Of a stretch of 64,000 nt of DNA, positions 28,025-38,200 are shown in pieces. Location: assembly GCA_002696735.1 (NCBI GenBank), contig NZSL01000014.1, positions 166,104 through 230,103 of the forward strand, in the 5' to 3' direction. This DNA comes from Methylophaga sp. Lineage in GTDB: Bacteria; Pseudomonadota; Gammaproteobacteria; Nitrosococcales; Methylophagaceae. How positions within the stretch are numbered: the first letter of the stretch is position 1; the number at the start of each line of letters is the position of its first letter. A program made the position numbers and the translations under genes. Below the pieces are notes generated by a model, which saw only the letters and a program-made list of their open reading frames with translations, did no database searches and was not told the DNA's origin.

Positions 28025-28212
28025 AGGCAGCGACTAAAAGCTATCATTCTTATTCCTAATCTAACCTCACCAAACAAATTGTATTAGACAATAGATTTTA
28101 ACTTCTCAATCAACATAAATGTTTACTGGTTATTTTTTGAAACTGTGCGCAACTATCCGAATCACAAAGAGTTTTTAGTGTGTTTTCACTATCAAGACGA
28201 TATCCTTAAGAT

Positions 28213-30003
28213 ATGACAAAACATATCAACCAATTATTTTTTAACCGTACGCTTGTAGTCTTTATGCTGCTTGCTGTGTGGTTTATTGGTGCGATGAGTT
28301 TGCGTTATTTTTACCACCAACAAGTCTCTGGTTATAAAAATCCGATTAATGAGCAGATCAATCAGCGGGTCGGCATGTTATCGGTGTTACAAGCCGAGTT
28401 GATTGATAAAGAATTTTCTTTTGTAGGAGCAAACCTCAGACAGCTTGGCGCTATGAGTATTGATGCACCGCAGCAAGTCGCTGCTTACGCTGAAAGACTC
28501 AAAAATCTAAATCCCACCATATGGCAGCTATATGTTGCCGATAGCAAAGGTGTAATTACATTTTCTACCAATCCCGGATCTCAACAGCCAATTTCGGTAA
28601 GGGATTATTTTACCGAACACATTCAAAACGAACACACCAGTTTTTTCATTTCCTCACCGAGGCAATCCATAATTCAGGAAAGTGCATTATCTATTATGAT
28701 GAGCTATCCGATTCGGGATAGTGAAGATAAGTTTAGGGGAGTGGTGGTGGCGACCCTTAAAAATGAAGACCTGACTGCTCAGCTTGGAAGCATTACCAAG
28801 AACAAAAATATTTCTGCTGTATTGACCGATCAGTCCGGCAAACTCATCTGGTCATCCAGTATGTACGAAGGACTGCATAAAAGTGATATTTATAGTTTAT
28901 GCAAAGATCATAAATATCTGGCCTCAACTGAGCTGGGTATTCATCGGGTTCAATTAGAGAACAATGCCCAGTGCGATTTTCAGTTTCTCGATAAATGGGG
29001 AATGTTCTCCATTGTCGCTGAAAATCGTGCGACGGCCGATCAACTCATAAGACAATATGAACAACAGGTGGTGACGCGAAATATCATCATTTTGATGGTT
29101 TTCACTCTGTTATTAGTATTTTTAGGTAACCAACTGCTCAAACAGATTGAATCCAGAAAACTGTTAGCGGTGCTCAATCAGCGAAATAAAGCCATTATTG
29201 ATGCGATGCCTGATTTACTGCTGACTATGCGGGTGGATGGCAAAATAATTGACCATGAAGTAGAAGATAGTTTTCCTTTATTGGTTGATGCCGATAAATT
29301 AAATGGCATGAATATCAAACAACTGCTGGAACCGGATCTGGTAGAGAGAAAACTCGCGTTGATGGCTGCCACAGTAAAGACGGGAGAACCGTCAACCATT
29401 GAATATCCATTGGTATTAAACGGCAAAGAATATTATTTTCTGGAACGTCTCACCGCCCTGGATGATAAACACGTACTGGCGTTTATTATAGATATTACCA
29501 GTAGAAGAGCGGCTGAAGTTAAGCTGGAATGGCAGGCATTTCATGATGGACTGACTGGACTTCCCAACCGCCTGATGTTCTTTGAGTTTTTAAATAAACT
29601 GATACAGAACTATCGGCGTCATAAACGTGAATTTACCATCTTATTTATTGATTTAAATGGATTTAAAGAAATTAATGATAACTATGGTCATCATGTGGGA
29701 GATGAGATCCTTAAACATACCGCCACCCAACTCGGCAGCATTCTGCGTGAGACAGATACCGTAGCCAGACTGGGCGGTGATGAATTTGCAGTTTTATTAC
29801 CCGAAACCTCACCAAGCCAGGCCCAACGGGTTGTTAAATCCATAGTTGAAACCATCAAACAACCGCTAATTCATAACGATAAAAGCCTGTCGGTCACAGC
29901 GAGCATCGGTATGGCTGCCTGCCCACAGGATGCCACCTCGGCAGATGAGCTTTTAAATGCTGCAGATAAGCGGATGTATGACGTTAAGTTAACTGAACGA
30001 TAG
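28213..30003 (+). CDS. Membrane diguanylate cyclase with extracellular sensor
   Basis: A 596-aa c-di-GMP synthase. Helix 1 (residues about 13-32), a periplasmic Cache-like sensor (40-280, including IWQLYVADSKGVITFSTN), helix 2 (about 292-312), a PAS-like domain (330-430), and a GGDEF domain (440-596). The active loop is RLGGDEFAVLL near residue 520. The product-inhibition site RETD lies five residues before it, so both activity and feedback are expected. No EAL domain. A single gene. Confidence 0.93.
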   Translation: MTKHINQLFFNRTLVVFMLLAVWFIGAMSLRYFYHQQVSGYKNPINEQINQRVGMLSVLQAELIDKEFSFVGANLRQLGAMSIDAPQQVAAYAERLKNLNPTIWQLYVADSKGVITFSTNPGSQQPISVRDYFTEHIQNEHTSFFISSPRQSIIQESALSIMMSYPIRDSEDKFRGVVVATLKNEDLTAQLGSITKNKNISAVLTDQSGKLIWSSSMYEGLHKSDIYSLCKDHKYLASTELGIHRVQLENNAQCDFQFLDKWGMFSIVAENRATADQLIRQYEQQVVTRNIIILMVFTLLLVFLGNQLLKQIESRKLLAVLNQRNKAIIDAMPDLLLTMRVDGKIIDHEVEDSFPLLVDADKLNGMNIKQLLEPDLVERKLALMAATVKTGEPSTIEYPLVLNGKEYYFLERLTALDDKHVLAFIIDITSRRAAEVKLEWQAFHDGLTGLPNRLMFFEFLNKLIQNYRRHKREFTILFIDLNGFKEINDNYGHHVGDEILKHTATQLGSILRETDTVARLGGDEFAVLLPETSPSQAQRVVKSIVETIKQPLIHNDKSLSVTASIGMAACPQDATSADELLNAADKRMYDVKLTER

Positions 30004-30267
30004 TTCTGTGATTCACTATTTTCTTTTTAATGGCCCCAAACTCCTTCGTTGAAGGTAATAGTCCAATAAAAGCCCTGGTAAAAATTACTGCTGGTAAATG
30101 AAATTTTTATAGAGCTTGTTTTATATTTCCCCATCGTTTTTATCAGTTGACGTTATAAACCTTCCTTACGGAGCGCTTTTAGGCGCTCAGCAAAAGGTTG
30201 GCATATGCATTGCAAAAATTCCTGACAGATAGAGAAATCAAAACTCTCAATGCAAAGGAGATTAACC

Positions 30268-30699
30268 ATGATGCATGTAAAAGAAATTATGAACACTGAT
30301 GTTACAACGATCTTGCCTTCGACGCTGGTCAGAGAAGCGGCTCAAATCATGCGAGACCAGGATATCGGCTTTCTGCTTATTGCTGATGACAATACCTTAG
30401 TCGGTACGGTAACGGATAGAGATATTGTGACTCGCGGCGTATCTCAGGTGAATGATTTATCCGAGATTTCAGTTGATGAAGTGATGACTGTAAAAGTCCT
30501 TGCCTGCCATGAAGAAAATACCATTGAAGAAGTGGCTGTACTGATGAATGATGAACAGATTCAAAGAATGCCTGTATTCAATGATGAAAATACTTTGGTG
30601 GGCGTCGTCAGTATTGGCGATATGGCTCAACATTTAAATTCTGTCCAGGTAGGACAAGCCTTGAAGGGAATTAAAGAAGGCGTCCATACCACTCATTAA
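30268..30699 (+). CDS. Tandem CBS-domain protein
   Basis: A 143-aa stand-alone protein of two CBS motifs (residues 1-65 and 70-135). Conserved stretches are LVGTVTDRDIVTRGVSQ and LVGVVSIGDMAQHLNS. Such Bateman modules bind adenine nucleotides or NAD and act as sensors. The chosen ATG at 30268 follows an AAGGAG site at 30255-30260. It is 20 bp before a ferritin-like protein gene; the pair looks like a stress operon. Confidence 0.9.
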   Translation: MMHVKEIMNTDVTTILPSTLVREAAQIMRDQDIGFLLIADDNTLVGTVTDRDIVTRGVSQVNDLSEISVDEVMTVKVLACHEENTIEEVAVLMNDEQIQRMPVFNDENTLVGVVSIGDMAQHLNSVQVGQALKGIKEGVHTTH

Positions 30700-30719
30700 T
30701 ATTGAGTAAGGAAATTATC

Positions 30720-31175
30720 ATGAGTGAAACCATGGAAAAAACAAATATTGTTGAGAAATTGAATGATCTTATAGAAATGGATTATGACGCTATTTCAGCT
30801 TATCAAGCCGCCATCGAGCGACTTGAAAATCCAGAGTACAGAGATAAGTTAAATGTATTTATGCAGGATCATGAAAATCATATCGCCGTCCTCAGCCAGA
30901 TTGTTTGCCAGGAGGGTGGTGCGCCACCAGAGAAGGGTGATTTGAAAAAAATCCTCACCAACGGCAGCGTACACATTGCTCAATTGGCAGGTGATGACGG
31001 TATTTTGAAGGCTATGCAGTTGAATGAAGTCATGACCAATAATCGTTATGAGGAAAATGTCCAAGAAGCTTTTCCTGAGCCAGTGAATTCAATTTTGCAA
31101 GATCATTTGGCAGATGAACGTCGTCATAAAGAATGGCTGGAAACAACACTTCATCATCTGCATGAGCCACATTAA
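30720..31175 (+). CDS. Ferritin-like DUF2383 protein
   Basis: A 151-aa four-helix protein of the DUF2383/PA2169 type. Helices carry carboxylate and histidine residues spaced as in ferritin-like proteins: EMDYDAISAYQAAIERL, MQDHENHIAVLSQI and DHLADERRHKEWLETT. A role in iron or stress handling is inferred from the fold. The start at 30720 follows AAGGAA. Together with the CBS protein it is probably cotranscribed, closed by a hairpin. Confidence 0.82.
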   Translation: MSETMEKTNIVEKLNDLIEMDYDAISAYQAAIERLENPEYRDKLNVFMQDHENHIAVLSQIVCQEGGAPPEKGDLKKILTNGSVHIAQLAGDDGILKAMQLNEVMTNNRYEENVQEAFPEPVNSILQDHLADERRHKEWLETTLHHLHEPH

Positions 31176-31188
31176 ACGCCTCACCAAC

Positions 31189-31223
31189 GGGTGAGAGGAC
31201 GCTTCTGTCTCTCACCCGATTTT
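31189..31223 (+). terminator. Terminator after ferritin-like gene
   Basis: CGGGTGAGA pairs with TCTCACCCG around GGACGCTTCTGTC-type loop sequence, followed by ATTTT. Confidence 0.65.
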
Positions 31224-31297
31224 CAAACAGTTCACTTCGCGACGTTGCTTCACGACCATTACCAGTAACGTTTTTAACTTACTATCAGGAGTACTTT

Positions 31298-31963
31298 ATG
31301 AGTGATTCCAACCATCAGTTAAAAGCTCTGTTTTTGAACTGCACGTTAAAACAGTCACCAGCCACCTCAAATACGGACGCCTTTATTGATGTTGCCAGCA
31401 AAGTATTGAACGATCTGGAGGTCGAGACAGAAACCATAAGGGTGGTCGATTACCATGTAAGTTTTGGTAATACTTCGGATGAAAAAGGTGAGGATGAATG
31501 GCCAAAAATTCTCGAACGTATTTACGCTTCCGATATGCTGATTATCGCGACACCGATTTGGCGTGGCGATAGAAGTTCGGTGGCTAAAATGGTCGTTGAA
31601 CGTATGGATGGCATTATGAGCGAGGGCAATAACAAAAATGGTCAATATCCCACTTTTAATAAAGTCGCTGGCGTCATGGTAGACGGTAATGAAGATGGTG
31701 CCAAAAAAGCCTCCGCCAGTATTATGCTGGACTTATCCGAGCAGGGATTTACGCTACCAGTCAATGCGTTTACCTACTACGTTGGTGATGCCGGTCCGGG
31801 ACCGAGTTATATAGAAGCCGGTGGCGATAAACACTTTTTTACCAATAATATGACCTTGCTAATGGTGCATAACATGGTGCAACTGGCACAAACACTCAAG
31901 GCCAATCCTTATCGTACAGATATCATTGCTATTGGTGAAAAAGCCAAGCAGATGAGCGACTGA
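31298..31963 (+). CDS. Flavodoxin-fold NAD(P)H-dependent reductase
   Basis: A 221-aa FMN reductase-like protein. The N-terminal loop LFLNCTLKQSPATSNTD binds the FMN phosphate; residues 80-100 (MLIIATPIWRGDRSSVAKMV) contact the flavin ring. It probably moves electrons from NAD(P)H to quinones or other small acceptors. An AGGAG site precedes the ATG. Alone in its transcript, convergent with the channel gene. Confidence 0.85.
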   Translation: MSDSNHQLKALFLNCTLKQSPATSNTDAFIDVASKVLNDLEVETETIRVVDYHVSFGNTSDEKGEDEWPKILERIYASDMLIIATPIWRGDRSSVAKMVVERMDGIMSEGNNKNGQYPTFNKVAGVMVDGNEDGAKKASASIMLDLSEQGFTLPVNAFTYYVGDAGPGPSYIEAGGDKHFFTNNMTLLMVHNMVQLAQTLKANPYRTDIIAIGEKAKQMSD

Positions 31964-31989
31964 GCATGAAGCTCATTGAAATTGTTCAG

Positions 31990-32985
31990 TTAAGCCGGGC
32001 TGACATCTGTCCATTCCCAGCCTTCATGTAAAACCAGTTTATGCAGTAACCTTCGACGCTCATTAAACTCTGCCATGCTGGATTCAAACGTCTTATCACT
32101 TTGCAATGTGAGGCCGGAGTGACTGAGAGGTGACAGAGAAGGAAGCGGCGGCACATCTGCCTCAATGTGGCTTAATGCTGAATGGCAGCGAGTAAGATAA
32201 AGCTGAATGATTTTACGAATATTTAAGATCGTGGATTCTGCTGGCAGCAATGACTTATCGACACCTGAAACCAATAGGTTCAGAGCCTCATCGACTGTTG
32301 CCAGTTGCAATCCCAGAGAAAACTCTCGTTCGTAACTGTAAAAATAATCTAATATCGGATAGGCCAAGCGATTTTCTGCACATTGGATTATCTCACCAGA
32401 CACTAAATGGATGGTCGACTCAAGATCGCGGAAATCCTCTCCATTCCAGGCATTCAGCACCAGATTGGTCATATTGTCACCTAACAACGACAAATAAAAA
32501 GCCAGTTTGCGTCGGCTGATAACACCGTTAAGTAAGGGAATGGCATAGGAAATCATCAAAGTGACGAGGATCAGTCCATTAAAGGCCGCCACACTGGTCA
32601 ATATTCGTGAAATATCTCCCACCGGTCGTAGATCGCCGATGCCAAGTGTAGATAAGGTAAACCCCACAAAATAAAAATACCCCACCAGATTCGCCGGTTG
32701 CATATCCCCATCTTCTATTACACTGCCTGGCATACCAATAAAGATTAAGCCCCAGCCCAGCCATAAACCACATAACCAAAACAGCACCAGAGTGATAATA
32801 GTCAATGTGCCGGTATGGGCGAGCACATTACGATTTCCCATTTTATAGGAAAGAGATCTCATCACCCATCGAAGACTTAACGTTAAAGGACCTGCTAAAA
32901 AACCACTGCCACGAGTCGTTAACGTCGTCCAGACCGCATCAACCATAATAATAAAAACCAGTACGGCACCGATGAATGTCAGCAT
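31990..32985 (-). CDS. Two-helix potassium-channel-like protein
   Basis: A 331-aa membrane protein. Hydrophobic helices lie at residues about 2-20, 57-80 and 133-150, and the pore loop FTLSTLGIGDLRPVGD (about residues 113-128) holds a K+-filter-like TLGIGD motif. The C-terminal 170 residues are cytoplasmic and helical with no RCK domain I can see. It belongs to the Ion_trans_2 type channels. Convergent with the flavoprotein gene. Confidence 0.82.
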   Translation of the reverse strand: MLTFIGAVLVFIIMVDAVWTTLTTRGSGFLAGPLTLSLRWVMRSLSYKMGNRNVLAHTGTLTIITLVLFWLCGLWLGWGLIFIGMPGSVIEDGDMQPANLVGYFYFVGFTLSTLGIGDLRPVGDISRILTSVAAFNGLILVTLMISYAIPLLNGVISRRKLAFYLSLLGDNMTNLVLNAWNGEDFRDLESTIHLVSGEIIQCAENRLAYPILDYFYSYEREFSLGLQLATVDEALNLLVSGVDKSLLPAESTILNIRKIIQLYLTRCHSALSHIEADVPPLPSLSPLSHSGLTLQSDKTFESSMAEFNERRRLLHKLVLHEGWEWTDVSPA

Positions 32986-33000
32986 GTCATTTCCATAATA

Positions 33001-33619
33001 AAAAAGCGGGGATATGCAAGATCAACAGCCCCCAGTTAAAAATAATTGAAAAACTTTACGCAAAATTTGTACCCGGCGATTATTTGTGTTCAGAGAAGAG
33101 CAACCAATGGATAACCATTTACAAAGTATTTATTCAGTAGGTAATTTTTACCTGATTGCACGAAAATAATACGTTAACCAACAAAGCTTCCAAATCGTTT
33201 ATTTATTCTCATCACTCCATAGCAGTTTTACTCAAAGTACTTAAGCCAGTTGGAAGCTTTAAAGCTTTTGATAAGCGTCAACCGGTTTGGATAAAAGTAA
33301 CGCGGACAACTCGTTACTGCTCCCTAAATACCAATTTATATTAAGAGAAGATATGGAGGTGATCATGGTAATTCCGTCTTTCATAAAAATAATGTTTAAC
33401 GTCAAAGTCAGTGATGGCGCGGGATATATAGCGAAAACCAATAAATAAATCTTCCCTTATAACTTTAGGATTATTTCCTATATTTTTGGCCCTCTTTACG
33501 TAGTAAATTGAAGCCCACTCTGTGATTCGCATCACAGACTTGGCCTACATGGTGGTGGTGGGAAATTGAGTCAGCTTTTCACTGCTACAGGCGGGCGAGC
33601 CTTTAAAAATTCGCTCAAC
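33001..33619. other. Intergenic region before the TonB regulon
   Basis: About 620 bp. It contains a MITE-end-like remnant (33008-33030, gatatgcaagatcaacagcc), a possible 27-codon gene at 33365-33448, and presumably the promoter of the sigma factor gene. Nothing else is recognised. Confidence 0.5.
33365..33448 (+). CDS. Possible 27-aa peptide with perfect Shine-Dalgarno
   Basis: The ATG at 33365 directly follows GGAGGTGATC, a full complement to the 16S rRNA 3' end. The encoded peptide (VIPSFIKIMFNVKVSDGAGY and seven more residues) ends in TAA. It resembles no peptide I know. The Shine-Dalgarno is the only support; it could be a leader peptide or chance. Confidence 0.3.
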   Translation: MVIPSFIKIMFNVKVSDGAGYIAKTNK

Positions 33620-34189
33620 ATGTTTACTGGGAGAGGTCATTTGAGTACTGCCGCTTTATACCAAGAAGTAGATGTCTGTAATGTGAATACCATAACTCAA
33701 ACAAGAGATTCACTGATTACAGAGCTTTATCAATCACATAATAGTTGGCTCATGGGATGGCTATGCAAAAAGCTGGGCTGCAGTTTTGATGCTGCCGACT
33801 TGATGCAAGATACTTTCTCCCGAGTCCTGCAAAAAGATGACCTGAGCAATATCAAAGAACCCCGGGCCTATCTCACCACCATCGCCCATGGTTTGATGGT
33901 CAATCATGTAAGACGCCGGGATATTGAAGCGGCCTACCTTGATGAAATTGCCAACTTACCTCAGGCAGAAGCGCCTTCACCCGAAACCATCAATATCATG
34001 ATTGAAACTCTGACCAAAATCGATGAGATGCTCGATGGGTTGCCAAGCAAAATTCGTAACGCATTTTTATGGTTTCAGCTGGAAGGTCTGACTCATGCCC
34101 AAATCGCAGAAAGATTGTCGGTTTCTGTCAGTTCTGTTCGTCAATACATTGCCAAGGCGTTATTACACTGCATTACCATGACGTCTTAG
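33620..34189 (+). CDS. ECF sigma factor, FecI type
   Basis: A roughly 189-aa extracytoplasmic-function sigma factor. Region 2 is SWLMGWLCKKLGCSFDAADL with MQDTFSRVLQ; region 4 is LDGLPSKIRNAFLWFQLEGL with an HTH (THAQIAERLSVSVSSVRQYI). This is the FecI group that directs RNA polymerase to TonB-receptor promoters. The start is uncertain: ATG at 33620, or TTG at 33641 just after GGGAGAGG; an upstream TTG at 33566 is less likely. FecR follows after 18 bp. Confidence 0.9.
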   Translation: MFTGRGHLSTAALYQEVDVCNVNTITQTRDSLITELYQSHNSWLMGWLCKKLGCSFDAADLMQDTFSRVLQKDDLSNIKEPRAYLTTIAHGLMVNHVRRRDIEAAYLDEIANLPQAEAPSPETINIMIETLTKIDEMLDGLPSKIRNAFLWFQLEGLTHAQIAERLSVSVSSVRQYIAKALLHCITMTS

Positions 34190-34207
34190 AGGATGGTTAC
34201 AGCTTAA

Positions 34208-35173
34208 ATGGCACAGCTCAATACCAAAGCCCTTCGTGACGCGACGAACTGGTATGTTCAGCTCACCTCGGGAGAAGCCACCGACAGTGATCGTGCGCAA
34301 TGGAAAGCATGGATAAATGCCGATCCAGAACATAAATTTGCCTGGCAACAAGTTGAAGAAGTCACCAAAACCTTTATTGGGCTCAATTCAAAAACCAGCA
34401 TCGCTGTCCTCAATCGGAGCTATACACCCGCATCCAGTACCAGAAGACAGGTGCTCAAAAACCTCAGTCTGCTTTTTGCGTTTAGTTCTGCCGGTTGGAT
34501 TACCTACAAAGAAAAGCCCTGGTATCACTTTATGGCGGACTACACCACAGCAAAGGGCGAAATCCAAACATTCAGGTTAGATGATGGCAGCAAACTGGTT
34601 TTAAATACTGATACCAAAGTGTCGATTCACTTTGACGAACAAATCAGAAGGGTCAGACTGCTGCAGGGCGAGATCTATGTTGAAACTGCTCAAGAAACCA
34701 ATCCTGTTTACCGTCCCTTTATCGTTCAGACCATGCATGGCACCGTGACGGCGTTAGGTACCCGGTTTAGTACCCGTATTTATAAAAACCGCAGCTGCGT
34801 CAATGTATTTGAAGATGCAGTTGAGGTGAGACCGATTGATGGGCTTGGCGATAAAGTTGTCGTGAATGCCGGTGAAGAGGTGAAATTCACCTCCATGCTG
34901 TTCCAGCAAAAAATGTTGTTTGATATGTCCGCAGCCGATGCCTGGACCAAAGGTTTTATCATCGTTGATAACATGCCGTTGGCAAAAGTCATCGATGAGC
35001 TATCAAGATATCGACACGGCGTGGTGCGTTGTGATCCCGCGATTGCTGATTTAGAAATCTCAGGCGCTTTTCCAATCACCGATGTGGATGCTGCTTTACT
35101 GAGTATCGCTAAAACACTTTCGATTCGTATTGAAAGTTTCACGCCCTTTTTGGTCATGTTCAAACCCGCGTAA
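34208..35173 (+). CDS. FecR-family anti-sigma/sigma-activating protein
   Basis: A 321-aa inner-membrane signal transducer. Residues 1-50 form the DUF4880-like cytoplasmic domain that grips the sigma factor, including the conserved WKAWINADPEHKFAWQQVE. A single helix lies at about 85-100, then the periplasmic FecR domain (115-215) and a short C-terminal DUF4974/STN-like part. It relays substrate binding by the receptor to the sigma factor encoded just upstream. Confidence 0.92.
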   Translation: MAQLNTKALRDATNWYVQLTSGEATDSDRAQWKAWINADPEHKFAWQQVEEVTKTFIGLNSKTSIAVLNRSYTPASSTRRQVLKNLSLLFAFSSAGWITYKEKPWYHFMADYTTAKGEIQTFRLDDGSKLVLNTDTKVSIHFDEQIRRVRLLQGEIYVETAQETNPVYRPFIVQTMHGTVTALGTRFSTRIYKNRSCVNVFEDAVEVRPIDGLGDKVVVNAGEEVKFTSMLFQQKMLFDMSAADAWTKGFIIVDNMPLAKVIDELSRYRHGVVRCDPAIADLEISGAFPITDVDAALLSIAKTLSIRIESFTPFLVMFKPA

Positions 35174-35216
35174 GCCTTTAGATATCTAGCTTTTCAAAAA
35201 AACTTAAAAATAATTT

Positions 35217-35255
35217 CAAAAAAAATTGTCACTTTCCGATTTTCAATTGGCATAG
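35217..35255 (+). promoter_or_regulatory. Probable FecI-type promoter for TonB receptor
   Basis: A 39-bp block (including ttgtcacttt and attttcaattggcatag) found 32 bp before the receptor ATG. 36 of 39 positions match the block at 40051-40089 upstream of exbB. The two blocks are nearly 4.8 kb apart, so they are most simply read as -35/-10 sites of the local ECF sigma factor. Confidence 0.65.
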
Positions 35256-35287
35256 CTAATAGAACAATAAATAAGATCGGAGAGAGA

Positions 35288-38200
35288 ATGTTGAATTTGC
35301 ACAATCAAGGCAAACTCTGCCTGAAGAAAAAGTTTTATCGTTGTCTATCAGTTGCTTCACTGAGTATGGCTTCAACTATGTCGTTGAGTCATATCGTGTT
35401 AGCAGCAGATGAAACTGTGCAGGAAGCACCCAGAAAAAACTATTCCATCCCAGCGGGCCCATTAAGTAATGCAATCTCAGAGTATGCTGCCGAAACCGGC
35501 GTGCGATTAACCTTTGATCCCTCCATCGCCAAAGGCAAGCAAACTGGAGGTTTAGAAGGCGAATTTTCTGTTGATGAAGGCTTTAACCGTCTCTTAAAAG
35601 ACAGCGGTCTTGAAGCGATTGATGATCAAGATGGTGGTTATTTCCTAGTTACGGCATTACCTAAGTTGGGCGAAGGAACCTTGATGCTGGAAAAGGTAGA
35701 CGTTCGCGCACAACGCTTTTATGAAGTAGGCCCATTACCCGGCTTGGGACTCACCAAAGAAGAAATTCCCGGAAACGTGCAAAGCATTAGTGCAAAAGAG
35801 ATTAGAGAATCTCACTCTATAAGCATGACCGATTTGTTTAATACAAAGTTTCAAGGTGTGACGGTTAATGACACTCAAAGCAATCCCTTTCAAATGGATG
35901 TTCAATATCGTGGCTTTAGAGCTGGACCTCAAATCGGAACCGCCCAAGGCTTAAGCGTTTTCTTTGATGGTATACGTGTTAATGAACCATTTGGTGATGT
36001 CGTGAACTGGGACATGATCCCGATGAATGCTATTGCTAATGTAGATCTCTTTCCTGGATCTAATCCAATATTTGGTTTGAATACACTGGGCGGTGCTTTT
36101 GCATTAAAAACCAAAGATGGATTTGATTTCACAGAAACGCATTTCGACGTTTTAAAAGGTTCGTTCGGTCGTGAACAATTGCAAGCTGAGAGCGGCTGGA
36201 ATAATGGCACCATTGCATTTTTTGGTGCTGGCAGCTTTTTTATGGAGGATGGCTGGCGCGATAATTCACCGAGCGAAGTGAATCAAATGTTTGGTAAGGC
36301 CAGTTATCGTGGAGATAGACTAGATCTTAATTTAAGCACTTTGATAGTAACTAATGAAATGGTGGGCAATGGAGGTATTCCACTTACCGACTATGAAGCA
36401 GATTCAACAGCGGTATTCACATCACCTGATGAAACAGAAAATAAATTACAACAATTTCAAGTATCTGCTGCTTATCAAGTAAACGATAAATTCAGTATTA
36501 CCGGGCAAGTATATCGTCGTAATAGCAAGCGTACAGCGCGTGGCGCTGACGTATATACAGACTTTGATAACCAGCATGTTAAACGTAATTTGGAGCCTGG
36601 AGAGGAATATACTTGCTTATTTGAAACAACCAATGAGTATGACATACCTGATTACTATGTCATGGATATACCCGATGGCGATATTTTTAATTCAGCAGAG
36701 TTTATGAACTTTGCTTTTAATGGTGGATATACAACTGCGGAAGAAGCCTTTGCCAGTCTCCCTGCCACTTCTTTCAATGCGCCTTTACCGGACGATTTCG
36801 TCAAAATGGCCCAAAATAATCTATATTATTGGAAAAACTTTCAGTCTACTCGGGTGTTTCAAAACGCTGCTGGTGATTTCCCTGATGTTGTATATGGTCC
36901 AATAGATGAAAGTGGACAATTTACTTCCATTTACTCTGTAGCAACCAGTCTATCAGGCCTAAAAGGGGCGGTAAACGATCCTGCTCTTATCGCATTTACT
37001 GCATGGGGTGATTATTTCTACACAACACCAGATGGTGTACAGCATCTGATATTGATTAAACCGCCTACCAATGCAGAAGTTTGTCATGGAGACATCCGTG
37101 ATCCAAGTGAATCAGGCGATTGGCCGCTGGACTTGGTGGATGAAGATGGCAGAAGCATCATGACCGATGGTGGAGAGGATAGTCCTACTGCTTCAGGATT
37201 TGTCGAAGGTGTGCCTACTGGCGTGCTGACAGATAACACCATTGAACAAATAACCGATGGTGCTTCAATACAATTTAATTGGAATACAGATCATCATAAA
37301 TTTATGGTGGGGGCATCTATCGATCGTCCTACAGCATCATATGCAAATACCCAACAGCTGGGCTTTTTTGATGCCAATCGGGATTTTTATTTAGATCCAG
37401 ATCAGGCACGGGATCAATACGCTGCTGCTGATGTAGCCATAGATAATAATAATTTTGATGGTGAACAAGTGACGAAAAGCTTGTATTTCAGTGAGACATG
37501 GAGTCCCGTAGAGACCTGGCATTTTAGTGCCTCAGCACGTTATAACGATACAAAAGGTCACAATACCATGGCTTCACGTACACATGGTCAGTACGTTTAT
37601 AGTCTCGCCAGATTAGAAGCTTTTCCTAATTACTATGATGTATGTTCGCCAGGAGAGGACTGTCCCACGGGCTATATTATTCCTGATACGTCGAATGTAC
37701 TTAATGAATCAGAAAGAGAGGATTACAGTTATTACTCGTTAAATCCTTCTTTAGGTGTAGCTTGGCAAGCCAAACCCAACCTGAATGTTTATGCAAATTT
37801 CTCACAAGGTGTTCGAGTCCCTTCCGTCATCGAGTTAGGCTGTGCTTTAGATAATACCCCTGTTTTGGTTAACGATGACCCAATCACTGGAGAGAAAACT
37901 TATCTCCCGAGGAGCGTTCAAGAAAACAGAACCTGCTCGTTACCGTCAACTTTATCTGGTGACCCATATTTGCCACAAATCAAAGCACAAACAGGAGAAA
38001 TAGGATTACGTGGTCAGTTGGGAGATTCTTTCCAATGGAATATATCGGCCTATCAAATTGATGTGAAAGATGATTTATATATGATCACTTTCCCGGGCGA
38101 CAGAAGTTTTTTTGACACAATTGGTGAAACACGACGCAGAGGACTTGAAGCTGGTTTTGCAGGACAAAAAGGTAAATGGGGCTTTATGCTGAATTACTCA

